Source: CAYWXK01 sp964462515
Lineage (GTDB): Bacteria; Planctomycetota; Phycisphaerae; Sedimentisphaerales; Anaerobacaceae
Assembly: GCA_964462515.1 (NCBI GenBank)
Contig: CAYWXK010000029.1
Coordinates: forward strand, 1-50,527
Direction of reading: 5' to 3'
DNA length: 50,527 nt
Positions 22,240 to 30,676 of this stretch are shown in pieces. A model generated the notes under the pieces. It was given only the letters and a program-made list of their open reading frames with translations, was not told the DNA's origin and ran no database searches. Each line of letters starts with the position of its first letter. Positions within the stretch are counted from its first letter, which is position 1. Both the position numbers and the translations under genes were made by a program.

Positions 22240-23175
22240 ATGAGTGAAGCCGTTGATATATCAGTTGGTTTTGCAGGGATTAGGTTAGCTAATCCGGTCT
22301 TTACCGCTTCGGGGACATGCGGATATGCGGATGAATTGGCTGAGTTTATGGATGTAAAGTGCTTAGGCGGATTTATCACCAAAAGCATTACGCTTAAGCC
22401 GAGAAAGGGACATCCGACGCCCCGGATAGTCGAGACCGATGCTGGGATGCTTAATGCAATAGGACTTGCCAACATCGGGCTGGATAAGTTCATCGAAGAG
22501 AAATTGCCAATTATTCGGGAGATGTCTATTCCGGTTTTTGTCAACGTTGCGGGTGAGACTATTGAGGAATATGCAGCTATCGTAGAACGGCTGGCAACAG
22601 AGCAGCGGATTGCCGGGTTTGAGATAAACGTTAGCTGTCCAAACGTTGCAAAAGGCGGGATAACCTTTGGAATCGACCCGGTGCAGGTAGCCGAGGTAAC
22701 GAGTGCGGTGAAAAAGGTTACAGGAGAAAAGGTTTTAATGGTAAAGCTCCCCCCTGCCGTTACGGATATAAGCGTCCTCGCGCGAGCGGCGATTGATGCG
22801 GGGGCCAACGCAATTAGTTTGATAAATACCTTTACAGCAATGGTTATCGACATTGAGACTTGCAAGCCGGTTTTGGCCAACAGAACGGGTGGGCTGTCGG
22901 GGCCGGCGATAAAGCCGATAGCGGTTTACTTAGTCAATAAAGTTTATAAAGAGGTTGCGAAGGAGAGAGGAATACCGATTTTAGGTATGGGGGGAATAAG
23001 AACAGCATCAGATGCCATCGAATTTATTATCGCGGGGGCGACGGCAGTGGCTGTGGGGACAGCGACTTTTATTGAGCCGGCTTGTGCAGCAAATATCATA
23101 GAGGGCATAAAACAATACTGCGTCCGTCATAACATAGCCAGCATCAAGGATGTAGTCGGTTCAATTACGGGGTAG
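22240..23175 (+). CDS. pyrD: Dihydroorotate dehydrogenase B catalytic subunit PyrD
   Basis: 311 residues of class 1B dihydroorotate dehydrogenase, which oxidises dihydroorotate to orotate in pyrimidine synthesis with FMN and works with PyrK. Motifs: 'NPVFTASGTCGYADE' at residues about 18-32, 'GFITKSITLKPRKGHPTPRI', 'MLNAIGLANIGLD', the active-site segment 'FEINVSCPNVAKGG' (the SCPN Cys), and the FMN phosphate site 'PILGMGGIRTASDAIEFIIAGATAVAVGTA'. The gene begins directly after the hairpin described above, at some distance from pyrK (130 nt), so the two may be transcribed together with an extra leader between them. The heparinase-like gene begins 5 nt after the stop. Confidence 0.96.
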   Translation: MSEAVDISVGFAGIRLANPVFTASGTCGYADELAEFMDVKCLGGFITKSITLKPRKGHPTPRIVETDAGMLNAIGLANIGLDKFIEEKLPIIREMSIPVFVNVAGETIEEYAAIVERLATEQRIAGFEINVSCPNVAKGGITFGIDPVQVAEVTSAVKKVTGEKVLMVKLPPAVTDISVLARAAIDAGANAISLINTFTAMVIDIETCKPVLANRTGGLSGPAIKPIAVYLVNKVYKEVAKERGIPILGMGGIRTASDAIEFIIAGATAVAVGTATFIEPACAANIIEGIKQYCVRHNIASIKDVVGSITG

Positions 23176-23180
23176 CAATT

Positions 23181-25598
23181 ATGACCTGCGATGTGCAGCG
23201 GGCTGAAGGAAAACTGACAGGATTTTTTTCCGTAGCGGCTTCACTTGTGCTGGCATTATTCTTGCCGGCGATAGCTGCAGAGCAAAAGCTTACACTGGAT
23301 GAGAAGCCGGCTACTTACGGAGAATGGGGTTACCGACCCGCGGATGCAGCGGTATCTGAGGTTAATCCACCAAGTTTTAGCTGGCGGCCTCAAAGAAATC
23401 TGCGGTGGGAGCTTATGTGCGCCAGAGACAGGGACTTTAAGGACGTTGAATACCGGGCAGAAAATCTTGAGTTTAACGTTCACTGTCCGCCTAGGGTCTT
23501 TAAGCCGGGGACATACGTTTGGCGTTATCGGGGGAAGGATGCAAAAGGACAATATACAAACTGGAGCCAGCCAAGAACCTTCAAGATTGCCGACAACGCA
23601 ACAGCTATGCCGCTACCGCCAAGAGAGGAATTGCTTTCACGGATACCGAAGACACATCCACGGCTTTTTGTTCGCCCGGAGAACCTGCAGAGATTGCGTA
23701 AACTGGCGCAGGGAGAATTGAAAAATGAGTATGAGAAACTATTGAAGGAATGCGAGGATATTCTGGCTAATCCGCCTCCCACCAAGGAGCCGCCGAAATA
23801 TCCACAGGGGATGCAACAGCTCAGTGAGGAATGGCGCGGAATGTGGTGGGGCAACCGCGAATATACAATCAAGGCGTTAAATGGCGCGGCAACATTGGCA
23901 TTTACACGACTATTGGGCGGACAGGAAAAATATGGTCAGGAGGCCAAACAGATTCTGCTGGAATGCGCAAAGTGGGACCCCGTTGGCAGCACAGGTTACC
24001 GCTATAACGATGAGGCGGGTATGCCATACGCATATTACTTTTCGCGCACATATACCTTCGTTAACGATATGCTGACAGAAGAGGAGAAGAAAATCTGCCG
24101 GGACGTGATGAAGGTGCGCGGCGAAGAGATGTACAATCATCTTTGCCCGCGTCATTTATGGCAGCCTTATTCGAGCCATTCCAATCGGGCCTGGCACAAG
24201 CTGGGCGAAGTCGGCATTGCATTTTTAGGCGAGGTCGAAGGTGCTGATGACTGGGTCTGGTTTGCAGCGAATGTTTTTTTCAACGTGTATCCTGTCTGGA
24301 GCGATGAAGATGGCGGCTGGCACGAAGGCTCCAGCTACTGGAGCAGCTACATCGGCCGATTCACCTTCTGGGCGGATGTAATGCGGGAGGCAATGAAGAT
24401 AAATGTGTATGACAAGCCATACTTTGCCAGGGTCGGTTACTATGCGATGTATTTGATGCCGCCGGGCAAGCTCGACGGAGGTTTTGGCGATGGGGCAGCA
24501 CAACGGGGTGCTTCGGCGAATGTTCAACTGATGAGCGAATTGGCGGCCCAGGCCGGCAACGGACACTGGCAGTGGTATGTCGAACAGATGGGCGGCCCGA
24601 AGCCGACAACAGGCTATATCGGCTTTATTCGCGGCACTTTGCCGAAAGTGCAACCAAAAGCACCCGATGACCTATCCACATCACGCCTGTTTAGGGGCAC
24701 CGGACAGGTCTATCTCAATACGACACTCAAAGATGCGAAAGAGGATGTGCAAGTTATTTTTAAGTCCAGTCCTTTCGGGACTCAATCACACGGCAATGAG
24801 GCGAACAATTCGTTTGTGCTGTGGGCGTATGGCCAGCGACTGCTTGTCCGAAGCGGCTATTATGACCTCTATGGCAGTGAGCACCACCGCAATTGGGTAT
24901 GGAGCACGCGCTCAGTGAATAACATCACGGTCAACGGCAAGGGTCAGCGGAAACGCACTGCGGAGGCAACGGGAAAGATAATCGGCTTCAAAACTACACC
25001 AAATATGGACATTGTTGTTGGCGAAGCAGGCCAGGCTTATGAGGATACAATCCTCGAACGATTTACCAGGGCCATCATTTTCGTCAAGCCGGAACTTGTG
25101 GTTATTTACGACCGTTTGGAGGCCAAAGAGCCATCTACGTTTGAGTACTGGCTGCACGCCGTCAATAAGATTGATGTCAAAGACCAGCACAGTATTCGCG
25201 TTCAAAACAACGATGTAGTCTGTGACATTGATTTTTTGACGCCACAGGGATTAAGTTTTACGCAGACCGACCAGTATGACCCCAATCCACGTCCGCGTAT
25301 CAAGCTGCGCGAATGGCACCTGACGGCAGCTACACCACAGAAAGCAAAGCAGATGGAGTTTGTAACTCTTTATTGGCCGCACAGGGCCGGTGGGCAAATC
25401 CCATCCGAAGCTGTCCTGGAGCGTATCGACGGAGGTTATGCGCTAAAGGTGAAACTATCTGACGGCCAGTTCGCGGCACTATTGCCTACAGACCAGAAAA
25501 GCGTTTTGAAGGCACATAATCTTGAAAGCAAAGGAGCGGTCAAGTGCCAGCTAAAGCGGCAAGATTTACCTGCCGAAATCCTCGGACTCGATGAGTAA
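23181..25598 (+). CDS. Secreted heparinase II/III-like polysaccharide lyase
   Basis: 805 residues. An N-terminal hydrophobic stretch 'FFSVAASLVLALFLPAIAA' looks like a signal peptide. The next about 140 residues resemble DUF4962 ('PADAAVSEVNPPSFSWRPQ'), then an alpha-toroid region with 'THPRLFVRPENLQRLRKLA', 'NRAWHKLGEVG' and 'WHEGSSYWSSYIGRF', and then the heparinase II/III-like beta-sandwich with 'SHGNEANNSFVLWAYGQRLL', 'SGYYDLYGS' and 'VVIYDRLE'. These lyases cleave uronic-acid-containing polysaccharides such as alginate or glycosaminoglycans. The substrate is unknown. It starts 5 nt after pyrD but is functionally related to the downstream genes, so a separate promoter inside pyrD is possible. 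Confidence 0.85.
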   Translation: MTCDVQRAEGKLTGFFSVAASLVLALFLPAIAAEQKLTLDEKPATYGEWGYRPADAAVSEVNPPSFSWRPQRNLRWELMCARDRDFKDVEYRAENLEFNVHCPPRVFKPGTYVWRYRGKDAKGQYTNWSQPRTFKIADNATAMPLPPREELLSRIPKTHPRLFVRPENLQRLRKLAQGELKNEYEKLLKECEDILANPPPTKEPPKYPQGMQQLSEEWRGMWWGNREYTIKALNGAATLAFTRLLGGQEKYGQEAKQILLECAKWDPVGSTGYRYNDEAGMPYAYYFSRTYTFVNDMLTEEEKKICRDVMKVRGEEMYNHLCPRHLWQPYSSHSNRAWHKLGEVGIAFLGEVEGADDWVWFAANVFFNVYPVWSDEDGGWHEGSSYWSSYIGRFTFWADVMREAMKINVYDKPYFARVGYYAMYLMPPGKLDGGFGDGAAQRGASANVQLMSELAAQAGNGHWQWYVEQMGGPKPTTGYIGFIRGTLPKVQPKAPDDLSTSRLFRGTGQVYLNTTLKDAKEDVQVIFKSSPFGTQSHGNEANNSFVLWAYGQRLLVRSGYYDLYGSEHHRNWVWSTRSVNNITVNGKGQRKRTAEATGKIIGFKTTPNMDIVVGEAGQAYEDTILERFTRAIIFVKPELVVIYDRLEAKEPSTFEYWLHAVNKIDVKDQHSIRVQNNDVVCDIDFLTPQGLSFTQTDQYDPNPRPRIKLREWHLTAATPQKAKQMEFVTLYWPHRAGGQIPSEAVLERIDGGYALKVKLSDGQFAALLPTDQKSVLKAHNLESKGAVKCQLKRQDLPAEILGLDE

Positions 25599-25695
25599 TT
25601 TGCCGGAGGAGACTACTCTTGACGCCTGTAGGTGATTAGGATATTTTTTTGGTAGTAAGAAAATAAGATGATGCCAGAACAAGGAGCAGAACAAG

Positions 25696-26889
25696 ATGGC
25701 TGATATGGAAAAGCTGTATGCCCAAAGGATGAAACGGTATGTTACGGCGATGCGAAATGAGAAGCCTGATATGATACCGATTCGTCCTTTCGTGGCGGAA
25801 TTTACTGCTAAATATGCCGGTTACACCTGCCAGGAGGTAACGCATGATTTCGAGAAGGCGTTTATAGCAGCCCGTAAATGCGCAGCGGACTTTGATTGGG
25901 ATGCTGTGGTTGCCAATATGGTCTATGTTTGGACCGGGCTGACGCAGGCCATCGGGCTAAAGTATTATGCGGTGCCGGGAATTGATATTTCGCCGGATGT
26001 CGGATTTCAATATCTTGAGCCGCCTGAGGACCGTGCGTTTATGAAACCGGATGAATACGACCAGCTCATTGAGGACCCGACAGGATTTTTGTTTAACGTC
26101 TGGCTGCCGCGTGTCTCGGCGGACGTCAGTCCGATGGGGCAGCCGACGTCGTTTCGCAACAATCTGTCTTTCCTGAAAGGCGGGATGGCGATGCTGTCAT
26201 ATTTTAATTCGTTCGGCAGGCAGATTGAACTATTGCAAAAAGAGTCAGGGACTGTCTCGGCTATCGCAGGCATTCTCAAGGCGCCGTTTGACATTCTGGC
26301 TGATAAGCTGCGCGGCTACCTTGGTTTGCTTACGGACCTTTACGAGAGGCCAAATAAAGTCTTGGCTGCCTGTGAGGCATTGATGCCGCACCTTGCACAT
26401 GTGGCGCTTTCCGGGGCAGACCCTGATAAAAATATACCGATTGGATTCTGGATGCATCGAGGATGTGTTCCGTTTGTCTCTATGGAGCATTTCAATAAAT
26501 TTTACTGGCCGACATTGAAGCCGATTATTGAGGAAATCTGGTCACAAGGCCATCAGGTTTTGTTCTACGCGGAGGGCAACTGGAACGCGCACCTGAAGGC
26601 ATTTGCCGAGCTGCCGGAGAAAAGTATCGTCTATCATGTTGACCATGCGGACATTTTTGAAGTTCATAAGGTGCTCGGAGAAAAGTTCTGCATAAGCGGC
26701 GGGATTCCGAATTTTCTGTTGAGTTTTGGCACGCCGCAGGAAGTGCGGGACTATTGCAAGAAGGTCATCGATGGTGTGGCCGGCGACGGGGGCTACATTA
26801 TGGATGCCAGCGCCATCGTTCAGGATGATGCCAAGGTTGAAAATATAAAAGCTATGACGGAGTTCACCCGCGAATACGGAGTTTACTGA
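25696..26889 (+). CDS. Uroporphyrinogen decarboxylase (URO-D) family protein
   Basis: 397 residues with the TIM-barrel layout of the URO-D superfamily: 'RMKRYVTAMRNEKPDMIPIRP', 'KCAADFDWDAVV', 'MHRGCVPFVSMEHFNKFYWPTLKPIIEEIWSQGHQVLFYAEGNW', 'YHVDHADIFEVHKVLGEKFCISGGIPNFL', and 'GGYIMDASAIVQDDAKVENIKAM'. True HemE uses conserved Arg/Asp residues not obvious here, and heme genes are absent, so this is more likely a relative such as a methyl-transfer or unknown carbohydrate-cluster member. It follows the lyase after about 100 nt; an AAGGAG ribosome-binding site lies about 12 nt before the ATG. Confidence 0.8.
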   Translation: MADMEKLYAQRMKRYVTAMRNEKPDMIPIRPFVAEFTAKYAGYTCQEVTHDFEKAFIAARKCAADFDWDAVVANMVYVWTGLTQAIGLKYYAVPGIDISPDVGFQYLEPPEDRAFMKPDEYDQLIEDPTGFLFNVWLPRVSADVSPMGQPTSFRNNLSFLKGGMAMLSYFNSFGRQIELLQKESGTVSAIAGILKAPFDILADKLRGYLGLLTDLYERPNKVLAACEALMPHLAHVALSGADPDKNIPIGFWMHRGCVPFVSMEHFNKFYWPTLKPIIEEIWSQGHQVLFYAEGNWNAHLKAFAELPEKSIVYHVDHADIFEVHKVLGEKFCISGGIPNFLLSFGTPQEVRDYCKKVIDGVAGDGGYIMDASAIVQDDAKVENIKAMTEFTREYGVY

Positions 26890-26930
26890 GCAATTGATTA
26901 TTGATTATTGTATCGGAGCAGAGTTTTATA

Positions 26931-27101
26931 ATGGCTAAGCAGAAGAAACAAAAAAGAAAGCCGGGCGTTTGTATTCCCTGGGAAGAAAAGCAAAAAGAAT
27001 TGCCGAAGATTTCGGGAGATAAAGAGCTTGTTCGTAAGGTGTGGGAAGACATAGACGCATTGGGATACGTGTATATCTGGCAGTGCCTGCTTTCATTTTG
27101 A
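26931..27101 (+). CDS. Small protein of 56 residues, unknown
   Basis: An ORF starting MAKQKKQKRKPGVCIPW and containing 'EKQKELPKISGDKELVRKV', very lysine-rich, with a C-terminal 'YVYIWQCLLSF'. It lies between the URO-D gene and the oxidoreductase, with a CGGAG sequence 12 nt before the ATG. The longer in-frame start at 26901 is less likely. I recognise no family. The basic character hints at nucleic-acid or membrane-surface contact, but this is only a guess. Gene-finder support would be weak. Confidence 0.45.
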   Translation: MAKQKKQKRKPGVCIPWEEKQKELPKISGDKELVRKVWEDIDALGYVYIWQCLLSF

Positions 27102-27138
27102 GAAAGCGAATCGACTATATATAACCGGAGGTCGTGCT

Positions 27139-28440
27139 ATGAGTAACGAGCAGCATATCACACGCCGAGCCTTTTTGAAAAAGATCACAGTTGCTGCCGC
27201 AGGGACAGTTGCATTTCCTTATTTTATTTCAGCATCGGCACTCGGTAAGGATGGGAGCGTTTCTGCCAGTAACCGGATAACTGTGGGCTTTATCGGTGTG
27301 GGCGACCACGGCAGAGCAGTCAACCTGTCGAACTTTCTCGGCAATGCAGACGCCCAGGCGGTTGCTGTCTGCGACGCTGACAGCAATAACCTCAACATTG
27401 CCAAGGATATGGTCAACCGGAAATACGGCAACAACGATTGCGCTACATACAAGGATTTTCGTGAAGTATTGGCGAGGGACGATATCAATGCAGTGATGAT
27501 TTCGACACCCGACCACTGGCACGTTCCGATTGCGATAGCTGCTGCGAAGGCGGGCAAAGACGTGGAGTGCGAGAAGCCGACATTAACGGTTCGGGAAGGC
27601 CGTGCTTTAGTTGACACTATGAAACGGTATTCGCGCGTTTTTCAATGGTCAACGGAAGACCGGGCTGTTTATGAATATCACAGGATGTGTGAGCTGGTTC
27701 GCAACGGACGGATAGGCAAAGTGCATACAATACGCGTGGAGCTGCCGAGCGGTCCAAATACGCCGGGCGACCCTGCGCCTATGCCCGTGCCGAAGGAGCT
27801 GGATTATGATATGTGGCTTGGACCGGCACCGTGGGCGCCTTATAACAAGGACCGATGTCACTGGAACTTCCGCTGGATTTTTGACTATTCGGGCGGGATG
27901 TTGACCGACTGGGGTGCACATCTATTAGACGGAGCACAATGGGGAAATGACGCGGAATATACCGGGCCTGTCGAAGTCGAGGGCAAGGGCGTGTTCTGCA
28001 AGGACGGGCTTTACAATACGGCTAAGGAATTCAAGATTGAATATAAATATGTCAGCGGTGTGCAGTTGATTGTTACGTCCGGCACGCCGAGCCTGAGATT
28101 TGAAGGAACTGAGGGATGGATTGGAAATCGAGGCTGGCGTGCACCGCTCGAAGCCAACCCAAAATCTATCCTTGATTCGGTGATTGGGCCAAATGAAATT
28201 CATTTATACACGTGCCAGGCAGGAGAGCAGCGTAACTTCCTTGACTGCGTGAAGTCGCGTAAGGAATGTTACTTCCCACCTGAAATCGGGCAGCGATGCT
28301 TTACAATCGCGCATATCGGGAATATCTCAATGCTGCTGGGCAGAAAACTTAGGTGGGACCCGGCGAAGGAAGAATTTATCGGCGACCAGGAGGCCAACAG
28401 GATGCTGTCGCGAGCGATGCGCAGCCCATGGCAGATTTAG
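27139..28440 (+). CDS. Tat-exported Gfo/Idh/MocA family oxidoreductase
   Basis: 433 residues. The N-terminus 'ITRRAFLKKITVAAAGTVAF' is a twin-arginine signal (RRAFLK), so the folded enzyme, with its NAD(P) cofactor, should be exported. The Rossmann fold follows with 'ITVGFIGVGDHGRAVNL' and 'VAVCDADSNN', then 'STPDHWHVPIAIAAAKAGKDVECEKP', the EKP motif, and 'FDYSGGMLTDWGAHLLDGAQWG'. Enzymes of this family oxidise sugars or polyols at one carbon, often C3. Its position before the DUF1080 protein suggests oxidation of a glycoside to the 3-keto form. Good ribosome-binding site (GGAGG, ACCGGAGGTCG). Confidence 0.93.
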   Translation: MSNEQHITRRAFLKKITVAAAGTVAFPYFISASALGKDGSVSASNRITVGFIGVGDHGRAVNLSNFLGNADAQAVAVCDADSNNLNIAKDMVNRKYGNNDCATYKDFREVLARDDINAVMISTPDHWHVPIAIAAAKAGKDVECEKPTLTVREGRALVDTMKRYSRVFQWSTEDRAVYEYHRMCELVRNGRIGKVHTIRVELPSGPNTPGDPAPMPVPKELDYDMWLGPAPWAPYNKDRCHWNFRWIFDYSGGMLTDWGAHLLDGAQWGNDAEYTGPVEVEGKGVFCKDGLYNTAKEFKIEYKYVSGVQLIVTSGTPSLRFEGTEGWIGNRGWRAPLEANPKSILDSVIGPNEIHLYTCQAGEQRNFLDCVKSRKECYFPPEIGQRCFTIAHIGNISMLLGRKLRWDPAKEEFIGDQEANRMLSRAMRSPWQI

Positions 28441-28486
28441 AATTTACCATTGATTATTTTCAATTTATTATTTTGAAGGAGATACT

Positions 28487-30595
28487 ATGAGTTTTCAAAA
28501 ACAAGTGACCATAGTCTTATTGCTCGCCGTTATTTTATGTTTCGCTTCAGCAGCAACTACCCGAGCAAACAGCACGCCGGTCAGCGAGATGGAAAAGGTC
28601 TATTTAATAAGTAATGACTTTTCAACCTGGCAAGGCAACACAGGCGAATGGCAGATTGTCGGCAATGTCTTCAAAAATCCTGATAATGAAAAGTTGTTAA
28701 GCAGCAAGCCGGGCAAGGGCGTTATCGTTAACGGGCCTACCGGCCGAACATCGCATCTTTTCAGCAAGGCGGAATTTGGCGATTGTGTGGCTCATATTGA
28801 ATTTATGGTGCCGAAGGAGTCAAACTCAGGCGTTTATTTTATGGGGCGATACGAAATCCAGGTGTTGGACAGTTGGCAAAAAGAATCGGAATACGCGGGT
28901 AATGAATGCGGCGGTATTTATCAGCGATGGGATGACAATAGAACACCTCAAGGTTATGAGGGACATTCGCCCAGGGTCAACGTTTCGAAGGCTCCCGGAG
29001 AGTGGCAGATGCTCGATGTGGTATTTCGTGCGCCGCGGTTTGATAGCGAGGGACACAAGATTTCAAACGCCCGGTTTGAAAAGGTCATCCACAACGCAGT
29101 GTTAGTTCACGAGGACATTGAGCTTACCGGGCCTACACGGGCGAGCGCTTACAATGATGAGAAGGCAAGAGGGCCGTTGATGCTGCAAGGCGACCATGGG
29201 CCCGTGGCATATCGAAATATCTGGCTTGCGCCTGCAGGGCCGAATCCATTTTTTGCGATGGATACCTGCACAAAAGACGACAAACATCAGACCGCAAACG
29301 AGCAGGTGCAGATGCTAAAGGAATTGGGATACGGCGGCATCGGGATTGGGTTCGCGGGAACCGAGCAATTGGCCCAGATGCTGCAGGAGGTGGACAAAAA
29401 TGGCCTGCGACTTTTTGCGGTTTATCTTGGAGCAAATATCGACCCAAATCAGCAAAAGTATGACCCGAAACTAAAAGAAGCGATGGAGATACTAAAGGGG
29501 CGTAATACGATAATCTGGCTTTTTGTTTTAAGCCAGAAGCATAAGCCCTCTTCACAGGATGGCGATGCCCGCGCGGTAGAGATTATCCGTGAAATTGCAG
29601 ATATGGCTGCGCAGTATAAACTGCGTGTGGCGATCTATCCTCACCACACATTCTGGGTTGAACGAGTAGAAGATGCGGTGCGGGTAGCCAAGAAAGTTGA
29701 CCGAAAGAACGTAGGCGTAACATTTAATCTATGTCACTGGCTGAGGGTCGATGATGAGAAAAATATGCAGTCGCTAATAAAAGAGGCGATGCCTTATCTA
29801 TTTGTAGTTACAATCAATGGTGCGGATAGCGGCGGAAAGGATTGGAAGCAGCTAATTCAGACGCTCGACCGCGGCACTTTCGATATGTCCGGATTTTTGA
29901 AGGCGCTGAAAGATGCGGGCTATACGGGGCCTATAGGATTGCAGGGTTACGGCATAGGCGGTGATGCGCACGAGAATCTAAAACGCTCAATAGATGCGTG
30001 GCGAAAACTGAGTTTTGTTTTAGAGGAGGGATATTACGGTCCGAAGGAAATAAATCTTTTCGACGGCAAGAGCCTGGGGCAGTGGAAGATTACCGAGTTT
30101 GGCGGTCAGGGCGATGTCTATGTCAAGGACGGCTCAATAATACTGGAGATGGGCAACGACCTGACGGGAGTTCACTGGATGGGGCCGCTTATCCGTATGA
30201 ATTACGAAATTACGCTTGAAGCGATGCGGGTTGATGGCAGTGACTTTTTCTGCGGCCTGACGTTCCCTGTTGGCGCCAATCCCTGTTCGCTAATTTTGGG
30301 CGGATGGGGCGGCAATGTCTGCGGTCTATCCAACATTGATTACTATGATGCCGCCAATAATGAGACTACACGAGTTGTTTCATTTGAGAACGGCAAATGG
30401 TATTACGCTCGCCTTCGCGTTACAAATGATAAAATTGAGGCGTGGCTCGATGACGGAAAGCTTGTTGAAGTGGTAACTACCGGGCGGAAGATTAGCATTC
30501 GGCCTGAGGTTGATGCCTCGCAGCCTTTGGGTATTGCCTCGTGGAGGACAAAAGCGGCGATTCGAAACATCCGTGTTCGAAAACTGGCAGACTAA
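28487..30595 (+). CDS. Three-domain secreted protein: DUF1080, TIM-barrel and second DUF1080/lectin-like domain
   Basis: 702 residues with a signal peptide ('VTIVLLLAVILCFASAATTRA'). Residues about 40-255 match DUF1080 (3-keto-disaccharide hydrolase, laminin-G/concanavalin-like): 'GEWQIVGNVFKNPDNEKLL', 'FGDCVAHIEFMVPKESNSGVYFMGRYEIQVLDSW', 'GGIYQRW' and 'GEWQMLDVVFRAP'. About 260-520 is a sugar-isomerase/AP-endonuclease-2 type TIM barrel: 'MLKELGYGGIGIGFAGTEQL', 'IREIADMAAQYKLRVAIYPH' and 'KKVDRKNVGVTFNLCHWL' with 'GPIGLQGYG'. From about 530 to the end there is a further beta-sandwich ('NLFDGKSLGQWKITEFGGQG', 'NGKWYYARLRV', 'GIASWRTKAAIRNIRVRKL'). The two activities found as separate genes in 3-keto-glycoside pathways are here one protein. 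AAGGAG precedes the ATG. Confidence 0.85.
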   Translation: MSFQKQVTIVLLLAVILCFASAATTRANSTPVSEMEKVYLISNDFSTWQGNTGEWQIVGNVFKNPDNEKLLSSKPGKGVIVNGPTGRTSHLFSKAEFGDCVAHIEFMVPKESNSGVYFMGRYEIQVLDSWQKESEYAGNECGGIYQRWDDNRTPQGYEGHSPRVNVSKAPGEWQMLDVVFRAPRFDSEGHKISNARFEKVIHNAVLVHEDIELTGPTRASAYNDEKARGPLMLQGDHGPVAYRNIWLAPAGPNPFFAMDTCTKDDKHQTANEQVQMLKELGYGGIGIGFAGTEQLAQMLQEVDKNGLRLFAVYLGANIDPNQQKYDPKLKEAMEILKGRNTIIWLFVLSQKHKPSSQDGDARAVEIIREIADMAAQYKLRVAIYPHHTFWVERVEDAVRVAKKVDRKNVGVTFNLCHWLRVDDEKNMQSLIKEAMPYLFVVTINGADSGGKDWKQLIQTLDRGTFDMSGFLKALKDAGYTGPIGLQGYGIGGDAHENLKRSIDAWRKLSFVLEEGYYGPKEINLFDGKSLGQWKITEFGGQGDVYVKDGSIILEMGNDLTGVHWMGPLIRMNYEITLEAMRVDGSDFFCGLTFPVGANPCSLILGGWGGNVCGLSNIDYYDAANNETTRVVSFENGKWYYARLRVTNDKIEAWLDDGKLVEVVTTGRKISIRPEVDASQPLGIASWRTKAAIRNIRVRKLAD

Positions 30596-30610
30596 TAGCA
30601 GGTAGCTATA

Positions 30611-30661
30611 CCGTCGCCGTCCGCCTTCGCGTGCGCTACGGCGGATAAATGCCAGCGACGG
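30611..30661. repeat. Palindrome with TCCGCC...GGCGGATAAA ends, between converging genes
   Basis: CCGTCGC (30611-30617) pairs with GCGACGG (30655-30661), with TCCGCCTTCGC and GGCGGATAAA inside (30620-30649). It lies between the DUF1080 gene and the convergent MATE gene and could stop transcription. It shares its TCCGCCTTCGC/GGCGGAT ends with the element inside the beta-helix gene. Confidence 0.6.
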
Positions 30662-30676
30662 CTAAACAAACCCCAG

